A DNA stretch of 64,000 nt from Ectocarpus siliculosus (GCA_000310025.1 FN647849.1:286793-350792), one strand, 5' to 3'; positions 11,878 through 25,000 are shown, counted from the stretch's first letter. Numbers and translations are program-made. The notes: a model not told the origin generated them from the letters alone.

Positions 11878-14800
11878 ATGGCGCTTCTGTGTCCTGCGTA
11901 CGCGAAAGTGCCCTCGGGTGATGCGATCTCCGTCGCGTGGTTGAACAGCGTTCTTCCGCAGCAGCAGCAGCAGCAGCAGCAGCACGGGTCTACACAAGCA
12001 ACGATCACCCGCTTCAAAGTCGACGAGGCATCCACCATCGAAGGCAGACACTCCGTGACGTTCAGGCTCCTTTTGGACTGGTCCTCTTCTCGCGTAGAGG
12101 CTGCCGGCGATGGGAACGCGACGGGCTGTGGACGCGTGTGCAGCGGTCCGTTGGCATCAATCTTCGTGAAGCGCATGACGTGTCGCGAGCTTCCTGCTCG
12201 ATCTTTGACCAAGTGGAGGTAGGTGACCTTATAGAGCGTACGTCGTGCGTTGAGTATAGTGTGGAGGTGCGGGTGTTTAGTAGCGTGGAGGTACGCGTAT
12301 TATTTTACATCGCCGACAAGGTGTTTCGCTATGTAGGTGCATACAGCGCATGTGTGCACGACGACCGTTATTATGTTATTATCGTTGATCTGTGTGCATA
12401 GACTGCGTATATATTTGTATACCTGAAATCATTTCGATCATGTGTACAATGTGCACGTTCCCACACCCAAGGTGAGTGGACACAATAGCCACGACCGCAC
12501 ACTCACCAAAAGCATGCTACGGTACGATACGCGTGTCATGCATTCTCTTTCTACATGATGTACCTTCGTTTATGTTTCCCGAACCATTGCTCGGCAACGA
12601 CGTGCACTGTCTCGCTCAACAGATTTGACTGTGTTTAAAGTGCAACACTTGCGGATTGTAACACCTGTGTCAAACGAGGCGCACTTGGTTGAGTATACGT
12701 AGTCCATTAGCTCTTGCTTACTGACATGTAGAATTTGAGCCTTAAAAAAAACAACTAAATCGAGCACTTGAGCACCGTTTTGTGAGCCCGACTGAGATCC
12801 CGTTTTACACTACAACCAGTAATGTCCATTCGTAGCCCACGAGAGGTAACCAAGAACCCCAACCTCCAAAAGTAGAGGTTCTCAAGTGCGGGTGCTATCT
12901 GTATTGCACCCCCCGCATTTCTCATCCATTTGTCGGCTTGTGTGAATTCTCAGTAAACTCTTGACAAGCTGCGTCTGTGTGCAAAATTCGCCCATTTTCA
13001 GCTCTTCATCTGCGCCACATTTGGGGTGGTGGAGAGGGTGGGGGCGTCAACTGCCACTTGCTGTCGCTCTCGTTGCCGTGCGGTGGGTGAGCACCGTAAA
13101 AGAAGATCTACAAAGCCTGCTGCCCGATTCGGTCCCCAATCTGTGTGTGTGTGTATGTTTGAGCACCGACCGCGCTACATAAAAAGGACGCCAGTCTTGC
13201 AGCGGGACGAAAAACACGAACAATTTTCTAATCAAAATGTGTTTGTGTCTGTACACTACATTAGCATCGACCGCGTTAAACGGCTGTGCGCGTGTGTTGC
13301 GTTTGGCGCGTGTCGACATACACCCGCCGCAGGACTAGCATCGCCTCGTACCGCGCGGAAGCGACGTTCTTCAAGACCGTCGCCGGCTCCGCGGCGCTCG
13401 ACGCCATCGTCCCGCACGCCTTCTGGGTGTACGTCGACGACCGCCTCGGGGGGGGAGAGGAGACCGGCACCGCCGCCGCCGCCGCCGGCACCGGGGACAC
13501 GGAGGCGGATGCTGCTGTGGTGGAAGCGCTGCGAGAGTCTTGCTTCATGATGATTACCGGTGGGTGGGTGTTGGCGGTGAATGACGTACTCTTTGCTGTA
13601 TGGTAGGTCAAGAGTTGGGCGGGCGGTGAATGTACCGTAGGTGACGCAAGACATCACACCCTCTGGGGACCGACTTAGAACTCGACTGCCCCACGACGAT
13701 GAGACGACTTTCAGAGCTCGGCTGCCCCACGACGATAAGACGAATAATCTAAAGGACAAACGCGTTTTCGGAAATCTCTCCACGAAATGGTTCCCAAGCA
13801 GCCTTTTTTCGGAACCCACGCTTGACGCGGTGGACAAGTCGAGCTTTGAAAACGAGTCCAGGGAGTGTGATATCTTGTGTCATGTTACCTATTGTGGTGA
13901 CTGGGCGACAAGAACAGGGGGGCGGTACGAGAAACGAAATCATTCTGGGCATTGGGTAGCACTGCGTTTAGGTTGCAAGATGTTTTGCGGGGCTGAACAG
14001 CAAAGCGAGGTCGATTGCTAAAAGGCCTTGTAGAATTTGCAAGTGGCGGTCGTGCTCATTGGCGATCACTAGTGGGAGACATCGCAGAAAACGTGGCAGT
14101 ATGGTGAGCTTTGTAGCGTCCTTCATGTCAAGGAATATCAGCGGGTATTCGAAAGGTGAGTTACATTTTTCCGCGACGCAAACGAGGTGATATGATGCGG
14201 TGTGGGGATGAGGTTTCAGTAAGGCTTGCTGTATTTTCTCCCAATTCACACGCGCTACTTTTTTTTAGCTACCAAGGCCACGCAGGGGTAGTGACAAGTG
14301 TCGGTCCACTTCTTTCTGTCTACTGCTTGGGCGATGCTATGTAGGTTTCATGGCAAACCCCCTCTTTCGTCGCAACCGCCCCCTTGAATTGTGGGTAGCC
14401 ACAAAGCCTCTTTCGTCGCAACCGCCTTCCCTATATTACTCACGCGTTGTTTGTGCCCTGGGAAATATTGGTGTGATTTCGAACACAGGATGCCGACTTA
14501 CATTGGGCATGTTGTATTTACAAACGCCGGTGCCAAACACAGAATTCATTTGTCGTGGACGGTGCTCGCCTTTGTGTTGCTACAAAAGAGGATCTTGGGA
14601 CGGTATCCCATCCCGGATGCGGCGAGAATGACCCAGAGGCGGACGCGGAAAACCGTGGGCCGAAGAAGGCAGACTGGGAACAGGTGAGCGGTGGGGAAAT
14701 TGTCTTGTGTTTTTGTTTTTGTTTTTTCTTAGGGTGCCGGCAGAATGGTGCGCTCTCTTCGGTCTGTCTTGTTGCTGGTGGTGTTCTTCGGATCAATCAG

Positions 14801-17800
14801 GGAGGCAGAAGACAAGGTTGATCCAGCGGAATAGCGATGCAACACCACAGCCTTCGAGTAATATGAAAGCTCTCCCCCCACCTCGCTTGGCCTGTACATC
14901 GTGTCGAGTGCTCCATGTTGTTTCCTTTCCCTGCTGTCCCCCTTGAAATGCTATGGGACCAGTTGTGTAAGTCTACTCCTCCCCAACGACAAGCTGCCAT
15001 CAACATATTGGTGATATCCCTGTTCGGAGTACGTACGGTGCCCCTAAGGAATACCGCCGGCCAATGGCCTCAACTAAAGGTGAGTTCCAACCTATCCCAC
15101 CCCCCCCTTGGCCATTGGTCTAACAACTAAGGCATGCGAAACATGACCTACCCATGCCCTTGAAAAGGTCGGAGCTTTGGACCTCGGACGGGCGAAGGCC
15201 GTCCTCTCCGCCGCTGCCCACCTGCACGCCTCCTTCTGGCCAGAACCCCCGGCGGCGGCGGCGGGTTGGGAACCCCGTCGTCACTCCCAGCCGCAGAGCC
15301 CCAAGCGCCAGGAGGACCACGGGCGGGAGCAGCAGCGACACCCGGACCTGGGTCCCGGCCACCACCATTGCGACGGCGGAGGGCGGTACGCTCGGGGACT
15401 CCACAAGCAGGGCACGTTCTGGTCCCTCGAGAAGAGGGACGCGGGAGACCTCGCGGGGCTGGAAGAGGAGTACCAGAAACTTCTGGGAAATTTCCGCCCG
15501 CTGCTGCCCGCGGCGTGGTTCGAGTCTCCGCACCAAGGGGGAGACGCAGTCGGTGATGCCGCCCGGCATCCCGGAGTGTGCGCTGGGGCAGATGAACGAC
15601 ATCTTGGTCGCCGTTTGGCGGCGCGAGCGTTGAGCCTCGATGCGGCCGTGCATGCGAACGGAGATGGTGTTTTGGCATCCTCAGGCGGCGGAAAGAGGGG
15701 CAGGAGCCTGGTCCATGGGGATTTGAAGACCTGGAACGTTTTCTTCAAGACGGGAGGCTGGGCAGAGGCTGGAGAGCAAGGGGAAGGCGCCGCAGCTAGA
15801 GACGGTGGAGGGGTTGATGCTCAAGGGCCGGCTGCTGCTGCCGGAGGAAAAGTGAAGATTATTGATTGGCAGGTGTGGTTCGTGTTGGAGGTCGGGGTGG
15901 TGACGAACGAGGTATTTTCGTACTGTTTTTTTTTTCGCATGGAATCCGTTTGTTTTTGAGAGGGTGGGCTTGACAGTTGTATTGGTACACAGAGCGTGCT
16001 TTCTTTGGCACGGATGCGTTACCAGCAGAAAACCTTCCAAAGTGTAACCATCAAGGGGAAGACTGACTGTCACGTCAGGCGTGGTGGGCGTGGTTACTCT
16101 TAGGGCCCTTGGAGCGGAAAATCTGCCTGCTTTGAACGAGCATCTCTCCAGGATATGATCATCAACGTAGATCATGGTTGATACCACCCCAATGCCATCC
16201 TGTTGTGAGTGTGGCCTCAGATCCGGCAGTTGTTTTGGAAAGGCCTCCGATGCTGCTCTAGAACGTACCCCTGTCCAAGCCCCCCGGTGTTTGCCATCGG
16301 GGTTGGGTTTTCGTCGCTTGGCAACGACGTTGTAAAACAAGCCAATTCACTTCGTGAACTCGGCAACCAGGTTACCGGGTTTTTTTTACCTCTGTTTTTT
16401 TTTTTGGCGGTAACCATAATGGTGGTCGAGTAGATCATGTTGTGCGGGGTGGAGAAACCTCACTCCGCGCATGGGGGATGATCGCACCACGTTGTGTTAA
16501 ATTGGTCAAGCATCCTCGAGGCAGCTACACAGTACTTATAACTGTCTCTGGAAGTGAAAGCGCCAGAAAATAAATTCAGTCATACGCAGCTGTCATCCGT
16601 ACGCAAGGAAGTAAGCGCAAGATGCCTAACACCCTTAGCAGGATGCAGCTCACCCTTCATGCGACTCGCCGAATACCTCGCGGTGCTTCTCGCTTGGTGA
16701 TGTGAGAGCCTGGTCCGGTGAGAACCCGGCATGCTCCGTCCCGGCTTTGTAGGGATGCGAGGTCAATGGTCTAACGACTACGGCATGCACGACTATGAGT
16801 ACACCCCCCCCCCCCCCCCCCTTGGCCTTGTTTCTTCCCCGGAAGAATTTGTGCTCCACACAATGCGCCAGCAATGAGTTGCATCACATCCTACTGGACT
16901 GTCATTCTTTTGCCGGAATGGCTTTGATCTCAATACCAGCATTGACCTACAGCATCCTCGGAACGTTGCAAATCATTTTTGCCTGGTGATTCCGCTGACG
17001 CAGTGGTGCGGGGAAGGGCTAGCAGCAACGGACGCCGCTTACGTAATCTGCACCAGCCTGGAACCATCGCTCTTGTCGAGGGAGCGAGAACTGCTCGACC
17101 ACTACCACGCCGAGTTGTCCCGGGGCTTAGAGGCGCGCTTCGGCAAGCCGTCGGCGCCGGAGGGAGGGGGAGGTAGCGATGGTGCCTGGTATCCGTCGGG
17201 GCAATTCGCGGACGACTATCGGGTTGCGTTTCTCGACTACATGAGGTGAGAGAAGAGGGGCTGAGAAGGGCAGCATACGCGGGGGTGTACTCATAGGCAT
17301 TTAGACTACATAAGGCGAGAGAAGGGAGGCTGAGAAAGGTTGCACGCGGGGGGGGAAGTGGTTACTAATGTCTGGCGGTGTCGCCGCTCTTCAATATCGG
17401 AGGAAGTTTTTGCGGACTCTTGGGAAAGGCTCCCAAAAGAGACAGAGGAAGCGGGATAGATTGTGAACGTGTGGAAGTTGGGAGCCGGAGAAAGGCAAGT
17501 ATTCTACGCGTCGCTGTTGTTGGTGCGCCCGCTGGTGTCCCTTTCTCCCGGCGCATCGCACTTGTCTCCTTATTCTGCACGAGCATATCTGCCATTCATC
17601 ATCATCACGTGGCGTCCCCGCTCTCTGTTTCACTGCCTTGCTGGCACAATAACACTCAGGTGCGTGGTCAGCACACTGTGGAAGGGGCTGACGCCAGAGA
17701 AGATGGACAGAAACCGCTCCTCGGGACCCGGTAAGTTCGGCGTGTGAATGTAGAGCATACCAAAGGAACGCTACAGCAACTGTACCTAGCGACTGTCGCC

Positions 17801-18045
17801 TGTCTTTTTGGCACTTGGTTCAATCCCGGTCCTCACCTAGCAGAACGAGCACACCGAGTTGCTAGCACAAGGTCTGGCGTAAGAGTGTTTCATGTGTTTA
17901 CCCCCGACCCGCCGGACTCTGCTTTTATGCCGACCTTGACCCAGGTATGAGCCTGATCAACCGCTCCGCTCGACACATGCAGTGGATGATCGAGAAAGCG
18001 ACAAGGCTCTTGGACGAGCTCGACAGCCTTGAGGAAGACAAGTAG
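11878..18045 (+). CDS. CHK/ecdysteroid-kinase-like phosphotransferase
   Basis: Seven plus-strand exons join in phase: 11878-12218, 13333-13559, 14589-14683, 15168-15872, 17004-17245, 17660-17730 and 17945-18045 (TAG), giving about 593 residues. The family (CHK / ecdysteroid kinase-like, related to choline and aminoglycoside kinases) transfers phosphate from ATP to small molecules; the substrate here is unknown. Visible landmarks: the N-lobe strand with the ATP lysine (ASIFVKRM, about residues 97-104), the hinge-like MITEDLG made by joining exons 2 and 3, LHASFW, the catalytic loop LVHGDLKTWNVFF (HGD then N), the metal-binding KIIDWQW (equivalent to DFG), and a C-terminal helical tail ending LEEDK. 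The protein is longer than the usual 400 or so because of Gly/Ala/Gln-rich insertions, including polyglutamine coded at 11958-11981. The start was chosen because the ATG immediately precedes the first conserved N-lobe sequence. Introns carry a MITE and other repeats. Confidence 0.92.
13633..13893. mobile_element. MITE-like element, TACCGTAGG family (copy 1)
   Basis: The left end begins TACCGTAGGTGACGC and the right end reads back as a degenerate inverted copy (both arms include a GATATCACAC-like block). Internal sequence, including TCTCCACGAAATGGTTCC, matches the copy at 58660-58880. No coding capacity is visible. It lies in the second intron of the kinase-like gene. Confidence 0.7.
15116..15167 (+). 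repeat. TGGTCTAAC repeat next to a 3' splice site (copy 1)
   Basis: The core TGGTCTAAC and ACTAAGGCATGC lie at 15116-15137, and the intron ends at 15167 before the large kinase exon. The same core lies 52-82 nt before three other predicted acceptors. CTAAC also fits a branch-point consensus. Confidence 0.65.
16548..16822 (+). repeat. 275-bp dispersed repeat (copy 2 of TGGTCTAAC family)
   Basis: This is similar over its length to 35757-36027. Shared blocks include CGCAGCTGTCATCCGTA, CAAGGAAGTAAG, TTAGCAGGATGCAGC and CTCCGTCCCGGCTTTGTAGG, and it ends with TGGTCTAAC plus a C-run. It lies in an intron of the kinase-like gene, about 237 nt before the next acceptor. Confidence 0.8.
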
Positions 18046-18059
18046 TGGCGACTCTGTGC

Positions 18060-20067
18060 ATGTTGGGCCCCAACAGCGCTGGCATCGATCTTTGCGACAA
18101 AGACCCAGGATCCGATGTCGCACTAAACTTCTCGAGAGCCCGTCCTGGTATTGGACACGTTGCCGTGGTATCTTTCATGTTCTGCGGTTGGTTGCACAAA
18201 GGAGTCGTGCTTGGTATGTGGTAGCATTTCTGACATTCCTTCGGGGCGTGAACATGGAACGCGGTCGCGTCTTCCCGTGAGACTCCCGCGACCCCATTTT
18301 TTTCTAGGAGAAAGTCTGAGGTTGAGGTGTCTCAAACCAGCGCACAGCTTAATTGAACCTCCTGTTTTGCGCAACCCTGGAGTTATTCGTTCATGTTGGT
18401 TTGGTTTGGCAACAGCTACTACATACGGGTGCCAGTGTTGGGTCGGGTTTATGTTGTTGTGTTTCGAGGTACTTGAAGCCTCGCGACAAACTTTACCCTG
18501 GTGTTGTCAACTGCGGTGCGGGGATTTCACTGCTGTTCGAGTGTTTTGATGCTTACGCGTCTTCTTGCTGTATCTTGAACGCCCGTTGAAGAAAAGACAG
18601 ACAGACAAAGCAATAGTGTCAAGGGTTGGTGATCGGCTTACAATACCGTGAGAGGCGGAGAGATGGTGGCACCAGGCGAGGTACGCAAAACACAGTGAGT
18701 CACATGTCCTTGTTTCGATTTCCGCACACGGGTCAATGCGATCGCACCCCAGGTACCATCTCGCCGACCAAAAATCCAAGATTGAGGTTTTCGCAGGTGG
18801 GGGCCACTCTTTGAGCTGCTTGTGAGGAGGAACATGTGGGTACCCTTGACGCGTGGTGAGGATATAAGCGAGCAATACTCCAAAATATTATCGCTTGCTG
18901 TCGGGGATGTCGCACCGGGTGCATGTTTATAGCACCGCCGCAGCATCAAGCTGCTGTGTGTATGTAAATGGGCATCGCACCGGTCGGAGAGATAGCACCG
19001 GGGCGCCTTGATACAGCTACATAGGAAGAGATGGTTGAATGCTGGTCCCGCACTGGGGTCGGTGAGATGGCACGTGTCGGAGACGTCGCACCGGGTTGCA
19101 AACATTTACGAAAGACGATTGCACCTGGTGCCATCTCTCCGCCGCCTCCCTCACGCTATTTTGCTTGGTGCGGTACATAGACTGCTGTGCATAGGGCTTG
19201 GTCGTTCAGGGGCTACACTTGTGGACGTTCTGCTGGCAGATATGTTGCTCGTTTCAGGTCGATGAGAGCAGGGCAGCGACGGTTTTCGAGCCCCGAGCGA
19301 GAAAAAGGGCTTGCTTGGAGGAAACAACGCAGCAGGTAGGTGTTGTACGGCTTCGTTGTGCGTGTGTTTTGGGATTCATTTGCTAAAAATTGTTGGCTCC
19401 GGAATCCCGCTGCACTGCTGTGTCTCTCCCACCACTGCTTTTCCTGTAGGTGGTGACACAGCAATGAAACGGTGGGGGCAGAACTACTGTAGTTCATGGT
19501 TCCTCTCCCTCCCTAACAAGATCTCAGCACACACGAGACATGGATCTCTCCGAAAACTACGTACCATAACTACTTCATGCTCGGGAGGGAGGGGCTCCGT
19601 ACATCAACAGCAATATATATGCGGCATAATTAGTGAAAGAACCGGACAAGCTGGGGTCTCGGGGTCCTACACAACCACCAAACAACAAAAAATTGTGTGT
19701 CAAGTTGATGTTTTTATTGATGTTGTTGTAGGGTCGTCTGGCCTCTCACACTGCTGCCGCACACCTAGCTCTCATCGCCACTTCCCTCTCTTGTCTTGCT
19801 CTTGTTGACAATCGAAGAGCGATTGCGCAGCAGAACAGCACCAGGCGTAGGACCGGCATCTCGTCCTCTCTCTGCTTCCGAGCCGCGTGGCAAACCGTAG
19901 CCAGTGCCCACGCGGAGAATCTCCCATCCATCTGCGCCATCTCCGGCCTTCTCACATACGACGAACTACAGCAAGCTGTAGCGTGGAGCAGCTTCCAGCT
20001 CCACAGGGTCGCACCACCGCCGTATTGCCTCCCTGTGACGTGTGTGCGTCGGGAGCAGGAAGAGTAA
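18060..20067 (+). CDS. Hypothetical protein (tentative 4-exon model)
   Basis: I do not recognise this gene. Four plus-strand segments have good splice sites and matching phases: 18060-18213 (ATG start, donor GTATGT), 18308-18468 (acceptor after TTTTTTTCTAG), 19258-19335 and 19732-20067 (TAA stop), giving about 242 residues. The last exon is the best supported, with a long open frame containing RAAWQTVASAHAENLPS and LTYDELQQAVAW and a strong acceptor. Hydrophobic stretches occur near residues 35-45 and 85-105. The start is only 14 bases after the kinase stop, so exon 1 may instead be 3' UTR of the kinase. A MITE-like element sits in the third intron. Confidence 0.4.
18645..19155. mobile_element. 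MITE-like element, GGCGGAGAGATGGCACC family (copy 1)
   Basis: Inverted ends read GTGAG-AGGCGGAGAGATGG-CACCAGG on the left and the complement on the right (about 19113-19155). Internal fragments of the motif GTCGGAGAGATGGCACCGGG recur in both orientations near 18910, 18972 and 19050. No coding capacity is visible. Confidence 0.7.
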
Positions 20068-22070
20068 GGTCGGCCGCAGCAGCAGCCGGCTTGGTGAAGG
20101 GCAACCTGAGAGGCGACACCAGCCTGACAAGAAGCGACACACCCGAGCAGCAGCTTCTACGTACCAAGCGGCAGACAGACCCTTCGACCTTCCACGACGA
20201 CCAACAGCGGTGGTGCACCATGTTGGGGTCCCTGAGGTCTCTCGTTCGAGGGAAAAGCAAGCGGTGAGAGAGAAGAGAAAAGGAGAGTGAGGAAGCGAGC
20301 GAGAGAGGGCCGCGAGGCATAAACCGCGCGAAGCAATGCACCTTATGTACACACACAGCAGCACCCACAAACACGTTGCTTACGTTTTTGTTCTCGGGGC
20401 GATCATGTTCCAGCATTTTTTTGTATCCTTCCTGCTGCCCACAACAGCCAACAGATGTGGTGAGCAGCATCACCCACGACAACCTGCTCCTCCGTACCCG
20501 CCGCTCGGTACGTGTGACACCTGTCACACCCCCTGTGGCATTGCGATACCTGCGATGCGATGGGGGAACAACCATTTGAAATCGGGGGTCGGTTTTCCGT
20601 ACACACCAACTTTCTTTGCAAATTTCTTCGGGGTCCTCCCTTACCTCTCACATCTCAACCGCCACTTCATGGTTGTTCCTGCTCCCAAAAAGGTGTTGCA
20701 CATGACGCCAGGCAGAACAGAATATACACAAGCCCCCCCACACACCCTTCGTTGCCACACACACACCCTTACCGTGACGCCCAACACAAGTCCTTCAGCG
20801 CCTCCGCGACACGGCGGGTCCTTCCAAGCCATCCATTGGGCGTTCCATGTATGCCGCCTTGGAGTGTAGCTGTAGCGGTACTGGGGGGGCTGTATGTACC
20901 GGTAGGTTGTATCACCACCATTATTTTTTAGTGCCCTTCCTCCCATCGACGGACTGCACCCTCCCTCCCTTTCACCCGAAATCGTCTCCGACACCGGATG
21001 AGTTGCCACGTGAGATACCGCATCTCGAGCTATCTCGCCTCAGTCCCCACGGTGATGTGTACCATTTGTTGCCGCTTCTTTTTTTCCTCCTTCGGTGTCG
21101 CTGCAAATCAAAGGCTCTTTGGGGTTGACCATGTGAGATCTTCATTGGTGGTAGTTACTGCTGCTGCCACAATAAGACGCTGTTGTAGGTAGGAACATGT
21201 GTCACAACGAATGATGCATATTTTATATTTTGGCCATGTTGCAGTCCACCACTGCCTCTCGGGGTATTATCGTTGTCCGCTTCGGGATAATATTCCGTTG
21301 GACAAAGACGAAAATTTGCTTGAGATCCTGCAACGTTTGTATGATGCGCATACGTGTTCAACTGTGGAGAAAACTCCCTGACCAGGGGTCTACGTGGCGG
21401 AGGAAAGGGATCAAAACCCAGGTGTCGGGACGAAAGTAAAAAAATAGATACCAAATCTATGAGCTCTATTCCGACACTTCCAACCACGAGCTGCTCGGCA
21501 ATCGTACGTGTTCGGCTACTCTTCACCTCCGATTCTGCACACGCAAATCCCTGACCTGCACGCAAGTGCACTAGTGCTGTATAGTCTAACACAGCAAGTC
21601 GGGCTACCACCACATGAGCGCAAGCAACGGATACAGCCGTGGCAGATCTCGCTGGTGTCACTCGAGAGATCATTATGTTAAGTCGGGTAATAGCGTCATT
21701 GGCTGTGTACCCGAACACATCATGTGAGTCGGGATATGAACAACGGGGTTCGATCATTTTTATTTCTAATAAAGTGTGAGGAGCCGCGCGCTACCTATCT
21801 AGCTCACCCGCCCCAGTAGTACAACATGAAATTTTTGGTCCGTGGTGGCATCCAATGGGTCGCTCTAGTGTCGGTCTCCTCCCCCACCGTGCAACGAGGA
21901 CGCTGAATCGTGCGGGAATGATCGGCTGTGTGCGCTCTCGTCCATGCACTCCTGACCTGGCTCAAGACTACGAGACGCAAAAAATCATAACCAGTGGTAA
22001 TCCTGTAAGCCGAACGAGGCACAAATAAACAAACAAACCCATAACCGCGTTGTACACGCCGCCGAAACAG
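20068..22070. other. Intergenic or unresolved 5' region of the phosphatase gene
   Basis: No domain was recognised. The phosphatase exon that opens at 22071 has no in-frame ATG upstream of its acceptor-like site, so at least one 5' exon should lie here or further left. A plus-strand frame at about 21240-21380 (containing IPLDKDENLLEILQRLYDAH) looks protein-like but could not be tied into a model. Confidence 0.4.
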
Positions 22071-25000
22071 GTCAATCAAAGGTGCCGGCGCAGGCGACGA
22101 CAAGAACGCTAACGACGGCAAGGGCAGCAGCAACGGGAAGCTGCAAGCAGTGGGCCAGGAGAAACAAAACGGCGGCGGGAAGAAGGACGACGACGGCAGC
22201 CCGTCGAGCCAGTCCAGCTTCTTCTCCAGCGGCACCGGCGAAGCGTCTCTGTCTTCGGGGTCCGCCTCCCCGGTGCCCCCGGGCTCCCTGTCTCCGTCAC
22301 CCACGCAGCCTCGCCACGTGAACAACAACGCCAAGGTCAAGGGAGGGGACAAGAACAACGTCAAGGCGGGAGGGGAGGAGGAGGCGGGCTCGGGCTCCCC
22401 GAGCACGCAGCGCAGCAACAGCGGCGGCAGCACAGGGGGAGGCTGGTACGCCGACGGCGGGGGCGGGGGCGGCGGCGGCGGCTCTCGCCGCCGCCAGGAT
22501 GACATCCAGCCCCCTCCTTACCACGCTCTCGTCGCGTCCCCGCCGCAAGCTCCCGCCCGGTCTGACGCTGACGCGCCAGCCGGGAGGCCGAGGGGCCAGC
22601 GCCACATCCTCACGAAGAAGGACAGAAGCAGGAGCCGACGCCGCATGAAGGGTAAACGTAGCAGCAGCAGCGCCGCCGCCCAGTCGTGTAGCTACCCCGT
22701 CGGCAGCAGCATCGGCGGCGTTGGCGACCCTCACATGTCCCCGGCGGAGAAGGCCGCTCTTCGCGCGGCTGGCGAGGACAGCTTTGCCACCATCGAGGAG
22801 CAGCAGGGGTACCACGACGAGAACCAGGAGCAGGAGGAGAGCGCCGGCGGCNNNNNNNNNNNNNNNNNNNNNNNNNNNNNNNNNNNNNNNNNNNNNNNNN
22901 NNNNNNNNNNNNNNNNNNNNNNNNNNNNNNNNNNNNNNNNNNNNNNNNNNNTTGTTTAGTTCCCCCTCCGGCAGCAGCTTCGGGGGGGTGGGCGCCCCCC
23001 ACATGTCCCCGGGGGAAAGGGCCCCTCTTCGCCCGGCTGCCGAGCACCCCTTTCCCCCCCTGGGGGACCACCGGGGGTCCCCCGCCGAAACCCAGGACCA
23101 GGAGGAGAGCGCCGGCGGCGGTCGCGGGCAGAGGGCGGAGACAGAGGAAAAGGATCCAAGCAAGCAAAACGTACGTTGCGTCATGTGTGTTTGCTGTCGT
23201 GGGGGGGGAGGGGGGCCGAAGAGAACGTTAAAGTGTTAGATAGAAACTATTCTTTCAAAGATTATAGTCTTTGCAAGGTTTTATTGGTTTGCCTTGTGCG
23301 GCGGGGGGGGGGGAGGTAATCCTTGCCTCGAAGTACCAGATTGTCGCCGTCTATCCTGTCCCGTCTTCTCTCTTTGGGAGTTGTGTGTATATTCCACAGC
23401 TGTTCGCACGGGCTTTTGCTCCGCACTCTTTCGCCAACCACCCCTCTCGAGGACGTGTGGTCTAACCACATAAGGCATCACATAACACGAGGTACGCCCC
23501 CCCCTCCCCCCAGGTTGGAGTTCCCGACCTGGAGAAAGCTTTCATCAGGTCCCTCGCCGAGATAGACGCCGACGCGAAGGCCTACAACAACCGCGTGCGG
23601 CCGTTGCTGGCGCACATCCCCCGTCCACGCCTCTTCGGTGCCGTGGCCCCCGCCCCCGGCGTCGCCCGAAGCGACGACGGCGGCTTTGGCGGCTCGAAGA
23701 AGCTGGTGCCTATGGGCCACAAGAAGACGCTGGTGCTGGACCTGGACGAGACGCTGGTTTCGAGCAGCCGGACGCCTTGCGACTGCGACTACAAGGTGCG
23801 GGCTTGGTTGCGGGGCCGGGCGAGGAGTGGTGGTATTCCGCACTTGTGTCGCCTGCCGTAGTCGTGCGACAACGAGGTGGGCTTTGCTTTGCTTGGTTGC
23901 TGAGGGGGAGGAGTGGTTGGTGTCTTGTTGCTTGTCGTCGTCGTCAGCCCCGCGCGTCCCCGCTCGAAACGGAGCTTGAGGGGGCGCGGCCGGCGGTCTG
24001 TGGCGCGGGCGAGGTGGGGGACCGGGGGCAGCCTTGGCAGCCTTACATACAACCTTGGACATAGCATTTGTGTGTTCATTTTTTTCTTTATTTTTTGTTG
24101 TGTTTGTTGGCAATCTTCTTATTCTTTGCTTGAGGACGTGCACGAAATGGCGACGACGATCGATGGCTTGCACACGGAAAGATATAACTGCACATTCAGT
24201 AGCGTACGCGGCAGCAACCGCATTGCCCGTGTGGCCCGTGACATTGTTAGCTTGTTCGTGGTTCCTTCCTTGACCCTGTTCCAAATGACCCTGTTCCATA
24301 GGTTGCTGCTTGACCTTTTCCATGGGTTGTTGCGTCCACCCGTAAAAAATCCTACCTTAATAGGCGGAGAGATGGCACCGGGTGCTTTCTTTTTTTTTGA
24401 ACGTCCCCCCATTGTTTCTCGCACCCCGGTCCGATCGCTCCGACCCCGGTGCGGAAAAACAATTGAACCGTTTCGTTTATTTAGTTTTTTCAAGGCGCCC
24501 CAGTGCGATCTCTCCGACCGGTTTGATGTGCGATGAACAACACCCATCGGGGGCCTGCTGGTGCTCGGCGGTGTTGTACGCATGTGCCCCTGGTGCCATC
24601 TCCCCGACCGGTACCATCTCTCCGCCTCTTATTATCTACAAGCAGCTGTGTGCGGCGTAGGTACCGTTGTTGTTGGCTGGGAGGGAGCACACGGGCAACG
24701 GCACCGTGAGCTCGTACGTAGCAGCGTTCCATGCAGCGAGTGGCCCATGGGTTGGAATGCGAGTTTGGCTATGGTGTGCCAAGGACAACAAACGATGTGG
24801 AAAGGGGCACCGGTAAACACGGTATCGGGTTGTCTTACGCTCTCGTTTCTGTCTCTTCCTCCACGAACACCAGCACGTACGCAGTAGTACATCATAAAAT
24901 CGTTGTGCAAGTGGGCGGCCGACTTGTATGTTCGTCGATGAAATCTTTCTTGCCTCTCTTGATTTTCTTTGCGCACCCCGGTACGCCATCTCGCCGACCG

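Noticed and set aside
13641-14021. 126-codon plus-strand frame
   Set aside because: Most of it lies inside a MITE-like element and it is not compatible with the kinase exon phases.
16767-16822. tRNA gene suggested by an A-box-like TGGTCTAAC core
   Set aside because: No B-box at the right distance and no cloverleaf could be formed; treated as part of a dispersed repeat.
19453-19466. Alternative short last exon after TTTCCTGTAG for the tentative gene at 18060
   Set aside because: It would end the protein after five residues; skipping it gives a long open last exon in the same phase.
21804-22505. 233-codon minus-strand frame
   Set aside because: It is the complement of the Ser/Gly-rich N-terminal phosphatase exon.
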